Source: Acanthaster planci
Lineage: Eukaryota > Echinodermata > Asteroidea > Valvatida > Acanthasteridae
Direction: 5' to 3'
Length of the DNA: 64,000 nucleotides
Assembly (NCBI RefSeq): GCF_001949145.1
Contig: NW_019091717.1
Location: 41,111-105,110 of the forward strand
Positions 1 to 10,335 of the stretch are shown piece by piece; position 1 is the first letter of the stretch, and the number at the start of each line of letters is the position of its first letter. The notes beneath the pieces are model-generated. The model searched no databases. It was not told the origin of the DNA and was given only the letters and a program-made list of their open reading frames with translations. The position numbers and the translations under genes were made by a program.

Positions 1-2690
1 AACCCGTTATATATATTAAAAAAAATTTAGCGTCAAAATTACTTTTCAGTGCACATATGAAAGAACAAAAAACCCCTGTTCTGGCAAGGCAGTGGGGAAC
101 AATGGAAAACAAAATGCATGTACATAGAGCCTTACAAAAATGATAGGGTGACTTTACAAGATTAAAGCTGGATATTCTACAAGGCATGGATGATAGGACC
201 CTGGTTAAAGAGGTGTTCACGTAAAGCGTAAAAGAAGTCGGGGGGGGGTTCTAGACAGATGTCTCGAAGGCGAATTAAACAATCTGGGAAAGAGGGTAAA
301 CAAAGAATATTTCATACAAGTTCGGCAGTATTGATGTTTGAAGAGTAAGGTGTCCTTCCTCATAGGCTGTGGAAGAAAATGTGATGGGATGTTGATACAT
401 TTGAAGAGGCATTTGATGCAATACAAATGCCAAGTAGGTAGGGCCGTATCCAAGGCTATGTCCACAAGTCATGGCTGAGGCTGGAAATAACCGTGCCTGT
501 CAGCCACTAGTTAGCGGCTGCTGCCACTTGTGCGCTATTTTCGGGCTACGGCCAGTGACTTTTGACACGGCCGGGGTAACAGACACTCCTGTCGAAGGCC
601 GTCTGTGGATCGGGTATCCTATGGCTGGTGATGAAGTACTTTTTTGTTTGGTTTGGTTTGGGTTGGGTGGTTGGTTTTTTCGTAGAGGGGCAACGGTAGA
701 AAGCCGTAGCCATAGACACCAATTTCCGTTTCAAACGCTTTCTGCGTTTGTTAACTGTGGCTCATCATGTATTGAGGAAATCGACGCTGTCGACACAAAA
801 TCGGGATGGTAACATTATGCGATGCGCGGTGGAATGGTCATAACTGTCAGTCCTTCCGGTCTCCTCGTTGCAGTTATGAGATGTGAAAACTGTTTCAGAA
901 AGTGATGTGCGAGACGGTGGCTTAACTTTTGCAATGTGTACATGCATTTTATTTTCTGCGATTGAAAGAGCAAGTCATAAGTTTGTCAAAGGTTTAAAAA
1001 GATTCAAATGTTTTTCGTTCAGAAAAGGAGGTTTCAAATTCTTTTATCATTCGGCTCTAAGAATAAATTCCTTCCCCCCATTTTAATGGTGTTGCGTCTT
1101 GGTCAATATTCTGTTTGGTGATTTCGTATTCACATTACCGTCAAGAATACCATTTCGAACACGGCAGAAAGAAACGGCTATTTCCGGATCGAGCTTTCCG
1201 CGAATTGGGATTTCACTAATCGCCATGGTTTTAGTGCAATGTTTTGAGGCCTTAGAGCCTTAGATCGTCGGTTAATGATGTGGATAGCCCTTTGTTGAAG
1301 AGGGACTAGGAGTTTCGAATTCTTAATAAGATAAATGGGCATACTGACGGAAAGCCATTTGTACAAGTATTGTATGGAACGTTTGCATACATTATTACCG
1401 TCCTCCCGGGCCCCTTTCTGCCATACATAATTATAGTGCGCTCATGAATTGCTTTTCTCGTTGCGTTTTGTCCGGTGGCATATCCAGGCGTTGGATCCAG
1501 GTAGGACTTTCTAGAATCCACTGTTTCGCACGTGTACCGTTTGTGATATAATGGCGCTAAAAGAAACTTTTTTAAAATGGCACCTTTACCCGTCTTTATA
1601 AAGAAACTCAAAACTCAATTCTTAGAGAAATATACGTAATTTTGTGAAGTTTTCTTTTAAGTATTCTGCCCTTGTCTCACACTTGTCAGCCGTATGCCAT
1701 GTTTTGTTGTCCATTTGTCTATATTTTGGTTTTTTTTTCTGATTGCCTCTCTTCTGTCTGTCAGTCTGTCCCTAGGTTAGGGTACAAAAGCATTTGCTTA
1801 ACCTAACACCTAAATGTCATTTTCCTTTTAATGTTATGTAACATTGCTAGTGTTAATGATATTTATATTTATCTGTGACAAATGTACATTTGTGTATCAA
1901 ATTTGTGTCCACAATGACAACATTGAATAAATGTCCCCTAATAATACCAAAACCAAAAAAACAAACAAAAAAACTTGCTGAAGCGTGGCCTCGGCCTCTG
2001 TTCCCGCACCCCGCCTTGAATTGGAAGAAGGCAAAGAACATTGTAATGTATGAAACGATTATCGAACCTATATTAAGCAAGCACCCTTCCCAGAAAAACT
2101 TCCTCCGCCCCCAATATTGCACTTTATTTGCATCACACTAAGGCCTTTACTTTTGTCAGCCATGGGATAGGATTAAAATGTCACCTCGATCCGCTCCCTG
2201 TTTTCACCCATGCACAAATACAGGGTACAGATGTAATCATAGACTAAATACGAAGCGTAGCCACTGTTGTCTCCCGTTGCTGTCTGACAGTGACCACGGA
2301 TCCTATTCCTCCCATTTCATAAAGCTGGCCATTTTTTGTTGAGCAATCCTCAAACGTCTTGCACTTTGAGCAGAGTATTATACGGCATTGGTTGATCCAG
2401 TGGAGGCATCATTGAGGTCCACCCCCCCCAAAGGGAGCAATTTTTCTGTGAAAGGAATGTGGAAAACTAAGGCGATTTGTTGGCCTACGCGGTAGCATTG
2501 CGTCAACGCAGCTTGTGAAGTGTTCGCTTACATGATAGGGGCGTGGCTCCCTCGCAAACGGAGAAAGATCAGTTCACCTCCCTTTCTCTCGAGAGCTTGT
2601 AAAAGCCCCCTAAAGTAACTCAACCCACAGAAAGGCCATAAAAGATTTGGACCGCTTCAGTTTTCTCCCCCACCCCAAATTGTGGTGGTG
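1..2690. other. upstream non-coding DNA
   Basis: No gene is recognised here. An open frame at 471-812 (+, 113 codons) starts in a good context and is CpG-rich in its first half, but it matches nothing I know and its second half is low-complexity (G/T-rich). Poly-G and poly-T runs and short A/T-rich tracts are scattered throughout. Confidence 0.5.
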
Positions 2691-2729
2691 AATTCAGCCA
2701 CATGAGCAAGAGCGGTGTTTAAAATTATT

Positions 2730-2897
2730 CCACGGGATATTGTATGTCGATGTCCACGGGGTATTGTCTGTCGATGTCCACGGGGTATTGTCTGTCGATG
2801 TCCACGGGGTATTGTATGTCGATGTCCACGGGATATTGTCTGTCGATGTCCACGGGATATTGTATGTCGATGTCCACGGGGTATTGTATGTCGATGT
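2730..2897. repeat. 24-bp minisatellite, seven units
   Basis: Seven head-to-tail 24-bp units each begin CCACGGG and contain TATTGT and TGTCGATGT. An eighth unit decays into CATGTACATG at 2898. Units differ at two positions only: A or G after the CCACGGG core, and A or C before TGTCGATG. The period is a multiple of three and units lack stops in several frames, so long repetitive ORFs appear on both strands; these are artefacts of the period. Confidence 0.93.
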
Positions 2898-3177
2898 CCA
2901 TGTACATGTATACACCCTGCAGCCTATACAGCGTGCCCCCCCCCGATAAAAACGCAACCAAAATGTTCTCCCGAAGTATCATTGAATTGATAAACAGTCA
3001 GTTTTGAAAGATAACACAAGCTGCAATTCTTTTTGTAAATCAACCATTTCTGACAAAATAAAATAAAATGAAAATAAATGTTATATTTGCGTTGCGTTTT
3101 TATAGGGACACTGTATATCAACATCCAGGATTAGGACAGAGTAGAAGTGTTTCTGTGATTTTGGTAGTATCAAGAAA

Positions 3178-3354
3178 CAGTGGCGTATTCAGCTGGCGAA
3201 GGGGCAACTGGCTTCCTGAAGGAGGCAGGTTTCCATTTCAATGAATTGAAAACGCGAACATAAACGGCACAAGGATGAAAAAATTGAACCAACAATTCAG
3301 CTAAAAATCCTCACCCCTCCCCCCTTCATCTACTCAAACCAGGATATGCCACTG
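3178..3354. mobile_element. MITE with CAGTGGC termini
   Basis: The segment starts CAGTGGCGTATTC and ends with the imperfect complement GGATATGCCACTG. It is 177 bp and holds a C/T-rich block near the right end. CAGTGGCG-type termini are a common form of non-autonomous DNA transposon end in marine invertebrates. No transposase is present. Confidence 0.6.
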
Positions 3355-4094
3355 TCACTGTACATGTAATTGGATTTCACTAAATCCATGTGTCGGTGAA
3401 TACACAGCCTCTCTATCCAAAACGGGATATACGGGAAACTTGTCATTAGAACACGAAGATGGAATTTCTTTGTAATTATGTTTTTCAAGCGCTCAAACAG
3501 CTTATCCACTCTCTCGGGTTTTTAAGGCGTAAAATGAAATCTTTCAGGAAACTGTGACATTGAGAGAAAACATGAAGCAGTCTGTGATGCTGACTGGTTT
3601 AAGTAATGTCTACCAGCGGGCTTTGAGATCATTATTTGCCGCCACTTTCATAGCAGTGCCCCCTTTCATATTTGTGCAGGTTTTTGGAGAGCATACAGCT
3701 GTTGGTTCGGTATCGACTCTGTCAATCTTGCCACATCTACGACAAGTCACCCCATCTGAATTCCATTTGTATTTCCAGCATCAGGTTAACATTGTTTTTC
3801 AGTCACTCAATTCCGGCTTCTACCTACCTGGCTCCCGTTTGCTTCAAAATTCCATACATTTCTCGTCATTGCCATTCCTTTGTTTTTAATGGCGTTTTAT
3901 TAAAAGATTTTTACTGATCCGGCAAATCTCATTTGAGAAAGGGAAAAGACGAAAAGAAGAAATTGACTTTTGGCCTGAAAATTATTTAGGTGAAAAAAGT
4001 ATGGTTTAAGAGTGTCAAAATACCAACCCGAGACTGATCAGTCGTTGTAGTGAGTCCATTCTTGTGTTGATTCTGATCTCCAGTACACTTACAG

Positions 4095-4385
4095 CTGGCG
4101 GACGGAAAGAACCTACAGTTTCCCGACGACAGACTGCCCCGAATCCCCTGTCCTCCAATGGCTACGAGATCCCTCGCACCAGTCCTGGTCTTCACCAGAA
4201 GTACTACGGAACACCGTGACGCGCGCAACGCCGACCATAGGTCCTGTAACAGCGCTGGAACGAAACCCCGAATAAACCGGGTCGCGCCCGCGCTGGGAGA
4301 TGGTGCTGATGTTGGGGCAATCAAGAAGAAAAGACTGAGAGAACTGTCAGAATTCCTGGTCACTAAGACTAAGAATTGTTCATAA
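4095..4385 (+). CDS. possible unrecognised terminal exon
   Basis: An acceptor-like CACTTACAG ends at 4094 and is followed by a CpG-rich block that is open in one frame for 96 codons to a TAA at 4383-4385. AATAAA-type signals follow at about 4509 and 4546. The frame has basic stretches such as IKKKRLREL. A second frame over the same bases also looks protein-like but stops near 4220. A 145-codon frame is open on the opposite strand, so strand and coding status are uncertain. No family is recognised. It would be the 3' end of a gene lying to the left. Confidence 0.2.
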   Translation: MADGKNLQFPDDRLPRIPCPPMATRSLAPVLVFTRSTTEHRDARNADHRSCNSAGTKPRINRVAPALGDGADVGAIKKKRLRELSEFLVTKTKNCS

Positions 4386-4599
4386 TGTCCGTTGTATTTT
4401 TGATTGAGAATTTTATGTAACAATCATTGTGGCCTTGTAATGTCATATGTTTTAATCGTAACTGAATTCTATTCGCAAGCTCCCTTTCTATGTTCATCCT
4501 GGGAGGGAATAAAAAACATCCCAAACCTAACTCAATTATTCACAATAAAACTCAACACTTAGTTGTCATTATACGGTTGCCTGAAATCTTGGTTTAAAT

Positions 4600-4870
4600 T
4601 AACGGTATTCAGAACAAGGGCAGATCTAGGGGGCCAACGGGGGCCATGCCCCCCCCAAAAAAAGCACCACAAAATTCTATTTTTGAACAATAATGGGAGG
4701 AAGGTATTTCTTTCATTTTCTCCTTTGCAAATGCGTGAAAAAATCCCCAAAATACAGCCTCGTCCCTCAGAGAAACCATAAATTGTTTACGTGAACAAAA
4801 CAAGACAAAAAACCCCACCAATTTTGAGGCCCCCTAAAAAATGAGTGTTGCCCTCAGCAAAATCAGTTCT
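4600..4870. mobile_element. degenerate G-rich MITE-like repeat
   Basis: The left part reads GGGCAGATCTAGGGGGCCA followed by a C8 run. The right part carries GGCCCCCTAAAA and then TTCTGGATTCAT, roughly complementary to the left side. This resembles the common 'GGATCTAGGGGG' class of short inverted-repeat elements. The ends are poorly preserved. Confidence 0.4.
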
Positions 4871-7171
4871 GGATTCATCCTCGGTTCAGCTCTCAAGTTG
4901 ACTACACAATGGGGCCAATCCTTTCCAACAGTTGAAACAAACCTGCTGAAATTAACCAATCACTGAGATTGTTTCACACCACTTATGTGTGAGAAACATT
5001 GACCAACCCTTTACTCCATACTCTTTTACAATTTTGAGTCGTTTGATTTGCTTGCAAGATGTTATTTTAAAATGGTTTATATTTTGCTTTCAGGCCTTTG
5101 TAGAATGTTTCTTTCTCCTTTGATTCATCATACCAGGGACCATCGGGAAACTCAGGTGTAAACATTGTTAACACGATAAAACAAAATTGCCCTGAATTCG
5201 ACAAATCAGCTCATGGGAAGGGACCATCAGGGAAACAATTTTGGCACGATTTCAATTACCAACAATTTTGTACTATATATAAATCAAATTGATAATAGCA
5301 TTTTGACGTTTCCTCGTTTTTACACGTATGGAGCATTTGTTGATATCGTAGTTGTCAGAGGACCCAGAACACAACCACTCGTCTCGTTACCGTCATACAC
5401 ATTCATAGTCTGTTTTGCAAAAACACTAGGATTTTGCATAATCATGACGTCTGCAGAGTTCAAAGCTTTCACGATCCGTTCTTGTAAATGTTTGATTTCC
5501 GTATCTTGACATTCATGTAGGTTCATCAACAAATTTTGAGCTCATAGAATAGGCCTATGCCAGTCTATAAAATACCGTGCAATTCGGGACTGGTTTTACG
5601 AATAATCAGACGATTTTGAGTCAGTTATATTTAGAGAGACGATGAACAATGCTCATAATGCTTTCTTCTACTTGCTACCTTTTTTAGTGTAGTACAAGTA
5701 AATGTGCGTGGTGTGGAAATTTTCTCCCAGACACACCCAATCCATCCCAGTTCCCATCTCCCAAAATGAAATTATCAAATTTAATGTTAAATTGTCACAG
5801 TGAGTGGCAAATCGCCTACAAAAATTGCATAAATGGCGAGGCGCTCTGAGGATCACGTTCACTCAATTGACCTTTATTTGCTATTCCCAAACCAGGCGGT
5901 GGTTTGGTTAATTTTGATGTTTTTAACTGTTTTTTACTTGTTCATGTTCAACCGAAGTGAAAAAGTTATCTGGAAAAGTTGTTTTCGTCGCTGGCAAGGG
6001 AAGTTGTGGAATTTACGTCGTTCGTGTGCCATTAATAATAGTTTACAGTTTATCAAAACAATCAAAATGTGTTAACAGCCTTACAATTCTCTATAATTCA
6101 TTGTCCTGTCTATATAACATGACATTTTAATTCCTTTGTTCGTATGACAGTGACTTGGGAGTGAAACATTATTTACCTGTTGCCATTTTAGGAAGAGCGT
6201 CAAGGATGCCGACAGAGCCCTCAACACTGAATTAATAACGGTTGGAAGTCCGGAACACAGAGTGGTGATGTAGAAACTAAGGTATTGCTCAAAACCGCGG
6301 TGCATTATCTTTCGCTTTGGGACCCAGTCTCCGCACAGTGGATCAGGGAATACTAAAACACTCATGATGCCAGCTCTTTGTACGAATTGAACTTGATGCC
6401 TTAAGGTTGTATGTGATTAAAAACCGAGTCTTGCCTCATATAGAAATGGGCTGTTTTAAAGAGGGCAAATTGTGGGATTCGGATGCGAAAATTTGCTGAA
6501 ACCGACCGGGATGACCTGAAATATACAAAGCTTGAAAGCTATGATGGATCTAGAACCACATAATATTTCAGTCCTTGCAGAATCTTCCTTATGACAAAGA
6601 CATTGTTATTTTGCCTTGAGAAGATCCTACCGGATCCTACCGGATCGAAAAGCTACGCCATCTTATACTTTTAAAGTTTTTGTATTCGCGTACATGTATT
6701 TTAATCTGCATTTTCAATCAAAATAATGCATTGCGGCTCACCTTTTCAACAAAAATTATGTTTTGTACTGTAACGTTTGTGTCTAAATGATGCACATGTT
6801 AAAGTTAGATGCAGAATTATCGTGCCAAAGTGGTACTTGTCAAACAGATTTTGGACAGTTAAAAAGTACAATCATTGGCGTTGCTTAGAGCAAGGGGTAC
6901 CCCCAATGGAAAAAAAAGAAAATAGGTCTAAAGAAACAGGAAATGGGAAATGCTGGCTTTTCACAAATATTTTCCAAATTGATCCTTCCCCTCGTGTTGA
7001 TGGTTTGTGAACTTGTGTCTGTCGAGTACTATAACCACAAGACAGACTACTCCCCCCCAATCCTGGCAACGCCCATAAGTATATAAAAACAAATCAGCCA
7101 ATATAAAAAAGTAACTGAAAATCGTTGTTTTGCACTGTATATATAGAAATGCGTGAGTTTTTATTGTGTGC
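4871..7171. other. intergenic DNA, no confident gene
   Basis: The DNA is A/T-rich and unique-looking. A minus-strand frame at 6081-6365 has a hydrophobic stretch and is followed by an AACAG|GTAAAT donor-like sequence. It could be an exon of a membrane protein, but no family is recognised and no partner exons were found. Confidence 0.4.
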
Positions 7172-7531
7172 TCAATTGAGCACTTTTATTTGGGGCTTCG
7201 TTAATGATTTTTTTCTGTCGTGTCTTTTTTTACGAAAGGTATATGTTGTATAGTCGTTGGGTTTTATGTGAAACAATTGAGCAACCGCTGTCATGAACTG
7301 TTTGGTGCATGGGCTTCCAGGATGGTGTGTTTCTGACAGTACACAATGAGCTTTCTGATCGTCAAACAACACCTGGTGTGCCTGACAGACAAGTTCATGC
7401 ACACCTGCAACAGCCAAGAAACCCTGGAACGGCCTTGATCCGTCTACGCCCGCGCCGCATTCATGGGAGATAGCAGAGTAGGACCGGCCGTTCTTTGGAG
7501 TTTGCACTTGGCACCCTCCAAAGAAAATCAC
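7172..7531 (-). CDS. unrecognised minus-strand ORF, possible last exon
   Basis: This 119-codon minus-strand frame is CpG-rich in its 5' half and ends in a Lys-rich tail. An AATAAA signal lies just past the stop on the same strand (about 7158). It has no ATG at its left end, so it would need an upstream exon at a higher coordinate. It resembles no family I can name. It may be a genuine terminal exon, a transposon remnant or chance. Confidence 0.2.
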   Translation of the reverse strand: MIFFGGCQVQTPKNGRSYSAISHECGAGVDGSRPFQGFLAVAGVHELVCQAHQVLFDDQKAHCVLSETHHPGSPCTKQFMTAVAQLFHIKPNDYTTYTFRKKRHDRKKSLTKPQIKVLN

Positions 7532-8500
7532 GAATCTTCAGAATTTTTGTATGCATAACTGATACGATACAGAGCGTCTTTTGTAAAGCCGTTTTTTATT
7601 GGCCTCGCAAGTGTTAATCCGAGAGAGAAAAAAATCATAGTTTACGGGACCGAATGTTTGTGGCTAGCAATTTTTCATTTAGAATAGCAAGACTGAAAAT
7701 GCAATTAAGTTGGAGTGGGGATTGAATGGGCCAAATAAAGTGGAATAGATTTATGACTTTCCTTGTATATATTTGTATATAGAGATATGATTGATGCAGT
7801 TCTGTCGATTCATAGTGTAAAAAAACCCCATGCGGCAAGTTGTTGCCACATGATCTAGTTGGCTAGTATTAGGCCTACATGTACCTCGAACAGGCGAAGT
7901 GTAATGGACCACACAATATTTAGTGAGACTGAAATCGGTGCAAATCCGTTCGAAGTACCCCCTTTGCCGTCTGTGAGAATTCCCCCGCATAAAGAAAGTG
8001 TACTGAACGAAAATTTAATAATTGTGACAAAGTGTGTAAATTCATCAGACTTTCCACCATTTGGTTTTAGCACCAATGTTAGTTGTACTTAATCTGTATT
8101 TAAGAATTGGATTTGAATTTGTACTTTAAGAAGTCCTTACTGGCTGCATAATCGTTTCATTTAAAGATTGAATTATAAAGTGAATTTTTGTAAAACAGCT
8201 TTATTCTACACCAACGATACTCTGAAGGCTTACATTTGAGTACGCTAGCTTAGTAAACGCCAAAATGCGATCTTTCCTCTACCGAGTACGAGATAACAGA
8301 AAAGAAATATCATCGTTCCAAAAAAACACAGGGCCTCAGTCAATAAGGTCACTTGATAGCTGTATCTATATTTTCTATATGCGTCTGCGTTGAAGACCAA
8401 CCAATAATCAACCTCAAAGCCAAAATAAAATGTCTAAGAACGCAGAACTTTGCCCGTCCAATACAGTTACTGACTAACAAAAGCCTGGAGTGTTGGCATC
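7532..8500. other. intergenic DNA
   Basis: No supported gene or repeat. Short overlapping ORFs on both strands look like chance. Confidence 0.5.
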
Positions 8501-9049
8501 TAAATCGAATTTCGCTCACTTCCCGGGCGCGTTTATCGTCACTCTCTTTTTGACAATGTGAGTTAATCGACCGGAAAATATATGCAACCCTTTTAGTCCT
8601 TTATCCAAAATTATTGAAATGCCATCGGGTTGACTTCGGACGAGTCTGGGTGTTGGAGTCGGGAAGTGCAAGTTGAAGAGCGATTCACTGTCGGACATTA
8701 CAAAGTTTACAAACAACCGCTCGTGAACCTTGCACAATTTAAGCTCACTGTCGGCTTTTAAGTGCGAACGGCGTTCACAGGGGTGGGGCCCACTGTACAA
8801 CAAACGCCGAACATTTCAGCTTCGTGGAGCCGGACTCAGACCGGGAATAACACCAAACCTGCAGTTGCGCAAAGCAGATGGAATTGCTTCGTACAGGGCT
8901 AAAGTTAAAACCTACAGGCAGCAAATGCTCATGCAGGGGGCAGCGGTGCCACTGATTTGGAAATAAAAGTAAAGAATCCAAGAAAGAAAACTCCGCACCG
9001 CAGACCTTGCATCGTCGGTTGCAGAGGCGCCTTCTTTCACGGCACAGTC
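8500..9049 (+). promoter_or_regulatory. candidate promoter and 5' UTR of the alternative first exon
   Basis: This segment is richer in CpG than its surroundings (for example TTCCCGGGCGCG near 8520) and immediately precedes the G-alpha-type start codon. No clear TATA box is seen. The frame leading into the ATG is closed by a TAA at 8906-8908 and is then open without another ATG until 9050. The promoter role is inferred from position only. Confidence 0.3.
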
Positions 9050-9188
9050 ATGGGAAACATGAATGACTGCATGGGAGGGCCAGTGGACGAGGCCACACGC
9101 CGCAGTCGAGAGATCGACAAGTTCCTCAAGGAGAGTGGAAAGGAATTCAAGGCGTACCTAAAGAATTGGACCAAGCTTTTGTTGCTAG
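9050..9188 (+). CDS. alternative first coding exon of a G-protein alpha subunit
   Basis: The exon encodes 46 residues plus the first base of a Gly codon and ends CTA G|GTAAGA. It starts MGNMNDC, carries RRSREIDKFL in the helix region and finishes TKLLLLG, the universal lead-in to the G-alpha P-loop. Length (139 nt) and phase equal those of the canonical exon 1 at 21022, so it could splice to exon 2 at 21441 and read into GAGESGKST. The start is the first in-frame ATG after a stop at 8906, with G at -3 and +4. RRSREID resembles the G12/13 N-helix, but the exon boundary is the one used by Gs, Gi and Gq. Cys3, the palmitoylation site of Gs, is Asn here; the nearest Cys is residue 7. No other G-alpha exons were found before 21022. 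The alternative is an orphan first exon of a lost or distant paralogue. The G-alpha assignment is firm; splicing to GNAS is inference. Confidence 0.75.
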
Positions 9189-9340
9189 GTAAGACCAAGT
9201 CAGTGGGGTTTTGTTATGCCTGGGTTAGTCCAAGAAGTTGAATAGTCCCTCAAAGCGGCTAAACTGTTGTTTATAATGTTGTAACTCCCCCAGTTTCAGA
9301 GCATTTCCAGGTTTCCGTCGGCACGACTTAAGAAAAAAAT

Positions 9341-9788
9341 GGGAATTTAAATGTGAAGAATGGGAGGTGTTCCAAAACGGTTTCCCACGCCAAAGTATTT
9401 TCATAAATGTTGGTTAATAGATAGCAAACGTGGTCAACAATTATTTGAAGAATCACTATTTGAGTAGGGCACAGACATTGTTTCAAACGAAGTTGTTCAA
9501 ATGTTCAATGCTATTTTGAAAACTTGATAATTTCAAACACGTAACTTTATCTGGATATTGAAATGTAAACAATGTTACCTTTGTTAACATTTTACGCAAG
9601 GTTGTTCATTTTGTCCTGCTAATAAACAGTGGTTGTTAAAATAATTTTCAACTGTGAAAAATGTTTCACACCATTCTGAATAGTTTCATAGAAAATGATG
9701 TCAGGGTTTTGTAATATTGATCCTGAATGTCACACTTTCTATTGTATGTCCTCTTGGAACACCTCCCATACTTCACATTTAAATTCCC
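9341..9788. mobile_element. 448-bp MITE with 34-bp terminal inverted repeats
   Basis: Bases 9341-9374 and the complement of 9755-9788 match at 33 of 34 positions, beginning GGGAATTTAAATGTGAAG. The interior is A/T-rich with no coding capacity. No unambiguous target duplication is visible. It is a recent-looking non-autonomous DNA transposon about 150 bp downstream of the alternative exon's donor, inside the presumed long first intron. Confidence 0.85.
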
Positions 9789-10335
9789 TTACTAAACAAG
9801 CAAAGAATTGCCACACAATGTGCCTGACTTCATGGAAAGACCTGTGATGAAACAAGGTCCAAGAAAGGGGCGTGAAGATTCAAACTGCTTTCAAAGTCCT
9901 CACCAAAAACCCACTGATCGTGGTTCAGGAGAAAAAAAATCGAAGCCACTTATGTCAAAGTCAAGTTCTGATTCAACTCTTGCTGAAATTTGACCTCGTG
10001 GGTTCCAGTGGTCGAAACCAGATATCAATGCACCCCAGAAATTCAGTAATTGTCACTTCACAGATCAGCAGAAGCACCGTTCAAAGACCTCGATTTGCAT
10101 CTTCAGCATTTGCATTTACAGGTCTTGCATAAGTACCTCGTAAAACATGCCGACAGTCATTGCCCGAGTAACGTACACAGGTTTATGAGGATTGTGACTG
10201 TCCGTTTGTCGACGGAAATGTACATTCTAAAACCACAATCCACACAACTTCCCCTTGCGGGTTCTCTTCGCATTTCCTCAAGCACGGATTCGGCTGCTAG
10301 TTACAATTTAATGCACTCGCCAAAAGTTGAGTAGA
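9789..10335 (+). other. degenerate ORF-rich segment
   Basis: Three partly overlapping + strand frames (9808-9993, 9872-10132, 10050-10334) cover this stretch. Each is Ser-, Lys- or His-rich and looks as if one reading frame had been shifted twice. It abuts the MITE. It may be a decayed pseudogene or chance; no family is recognised. Confidence 0.2.

Noticed and set aside
471-812. 113-codon + strand ORF with a good start context
   Set aside because: Second half is a G/T-rich low-complexity run, no recognisable family, no splice signals; not listed as a gene.
2730-2897. CRISPR-like regular repeat
   Set aside because: Units are contiguous without unique spacers and the genome is animal.
2694-3007. 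Several 60-90-codon repetitive ORFs on both strands
   Set aside because: They arise because the 24-bp minisatellite period is divisible by three.
6081-6365. Minus-strand exon of a membrane protein
   Set aside because: Hydrophobic stretch and a donor-like site, but no partner exons or recognised family.
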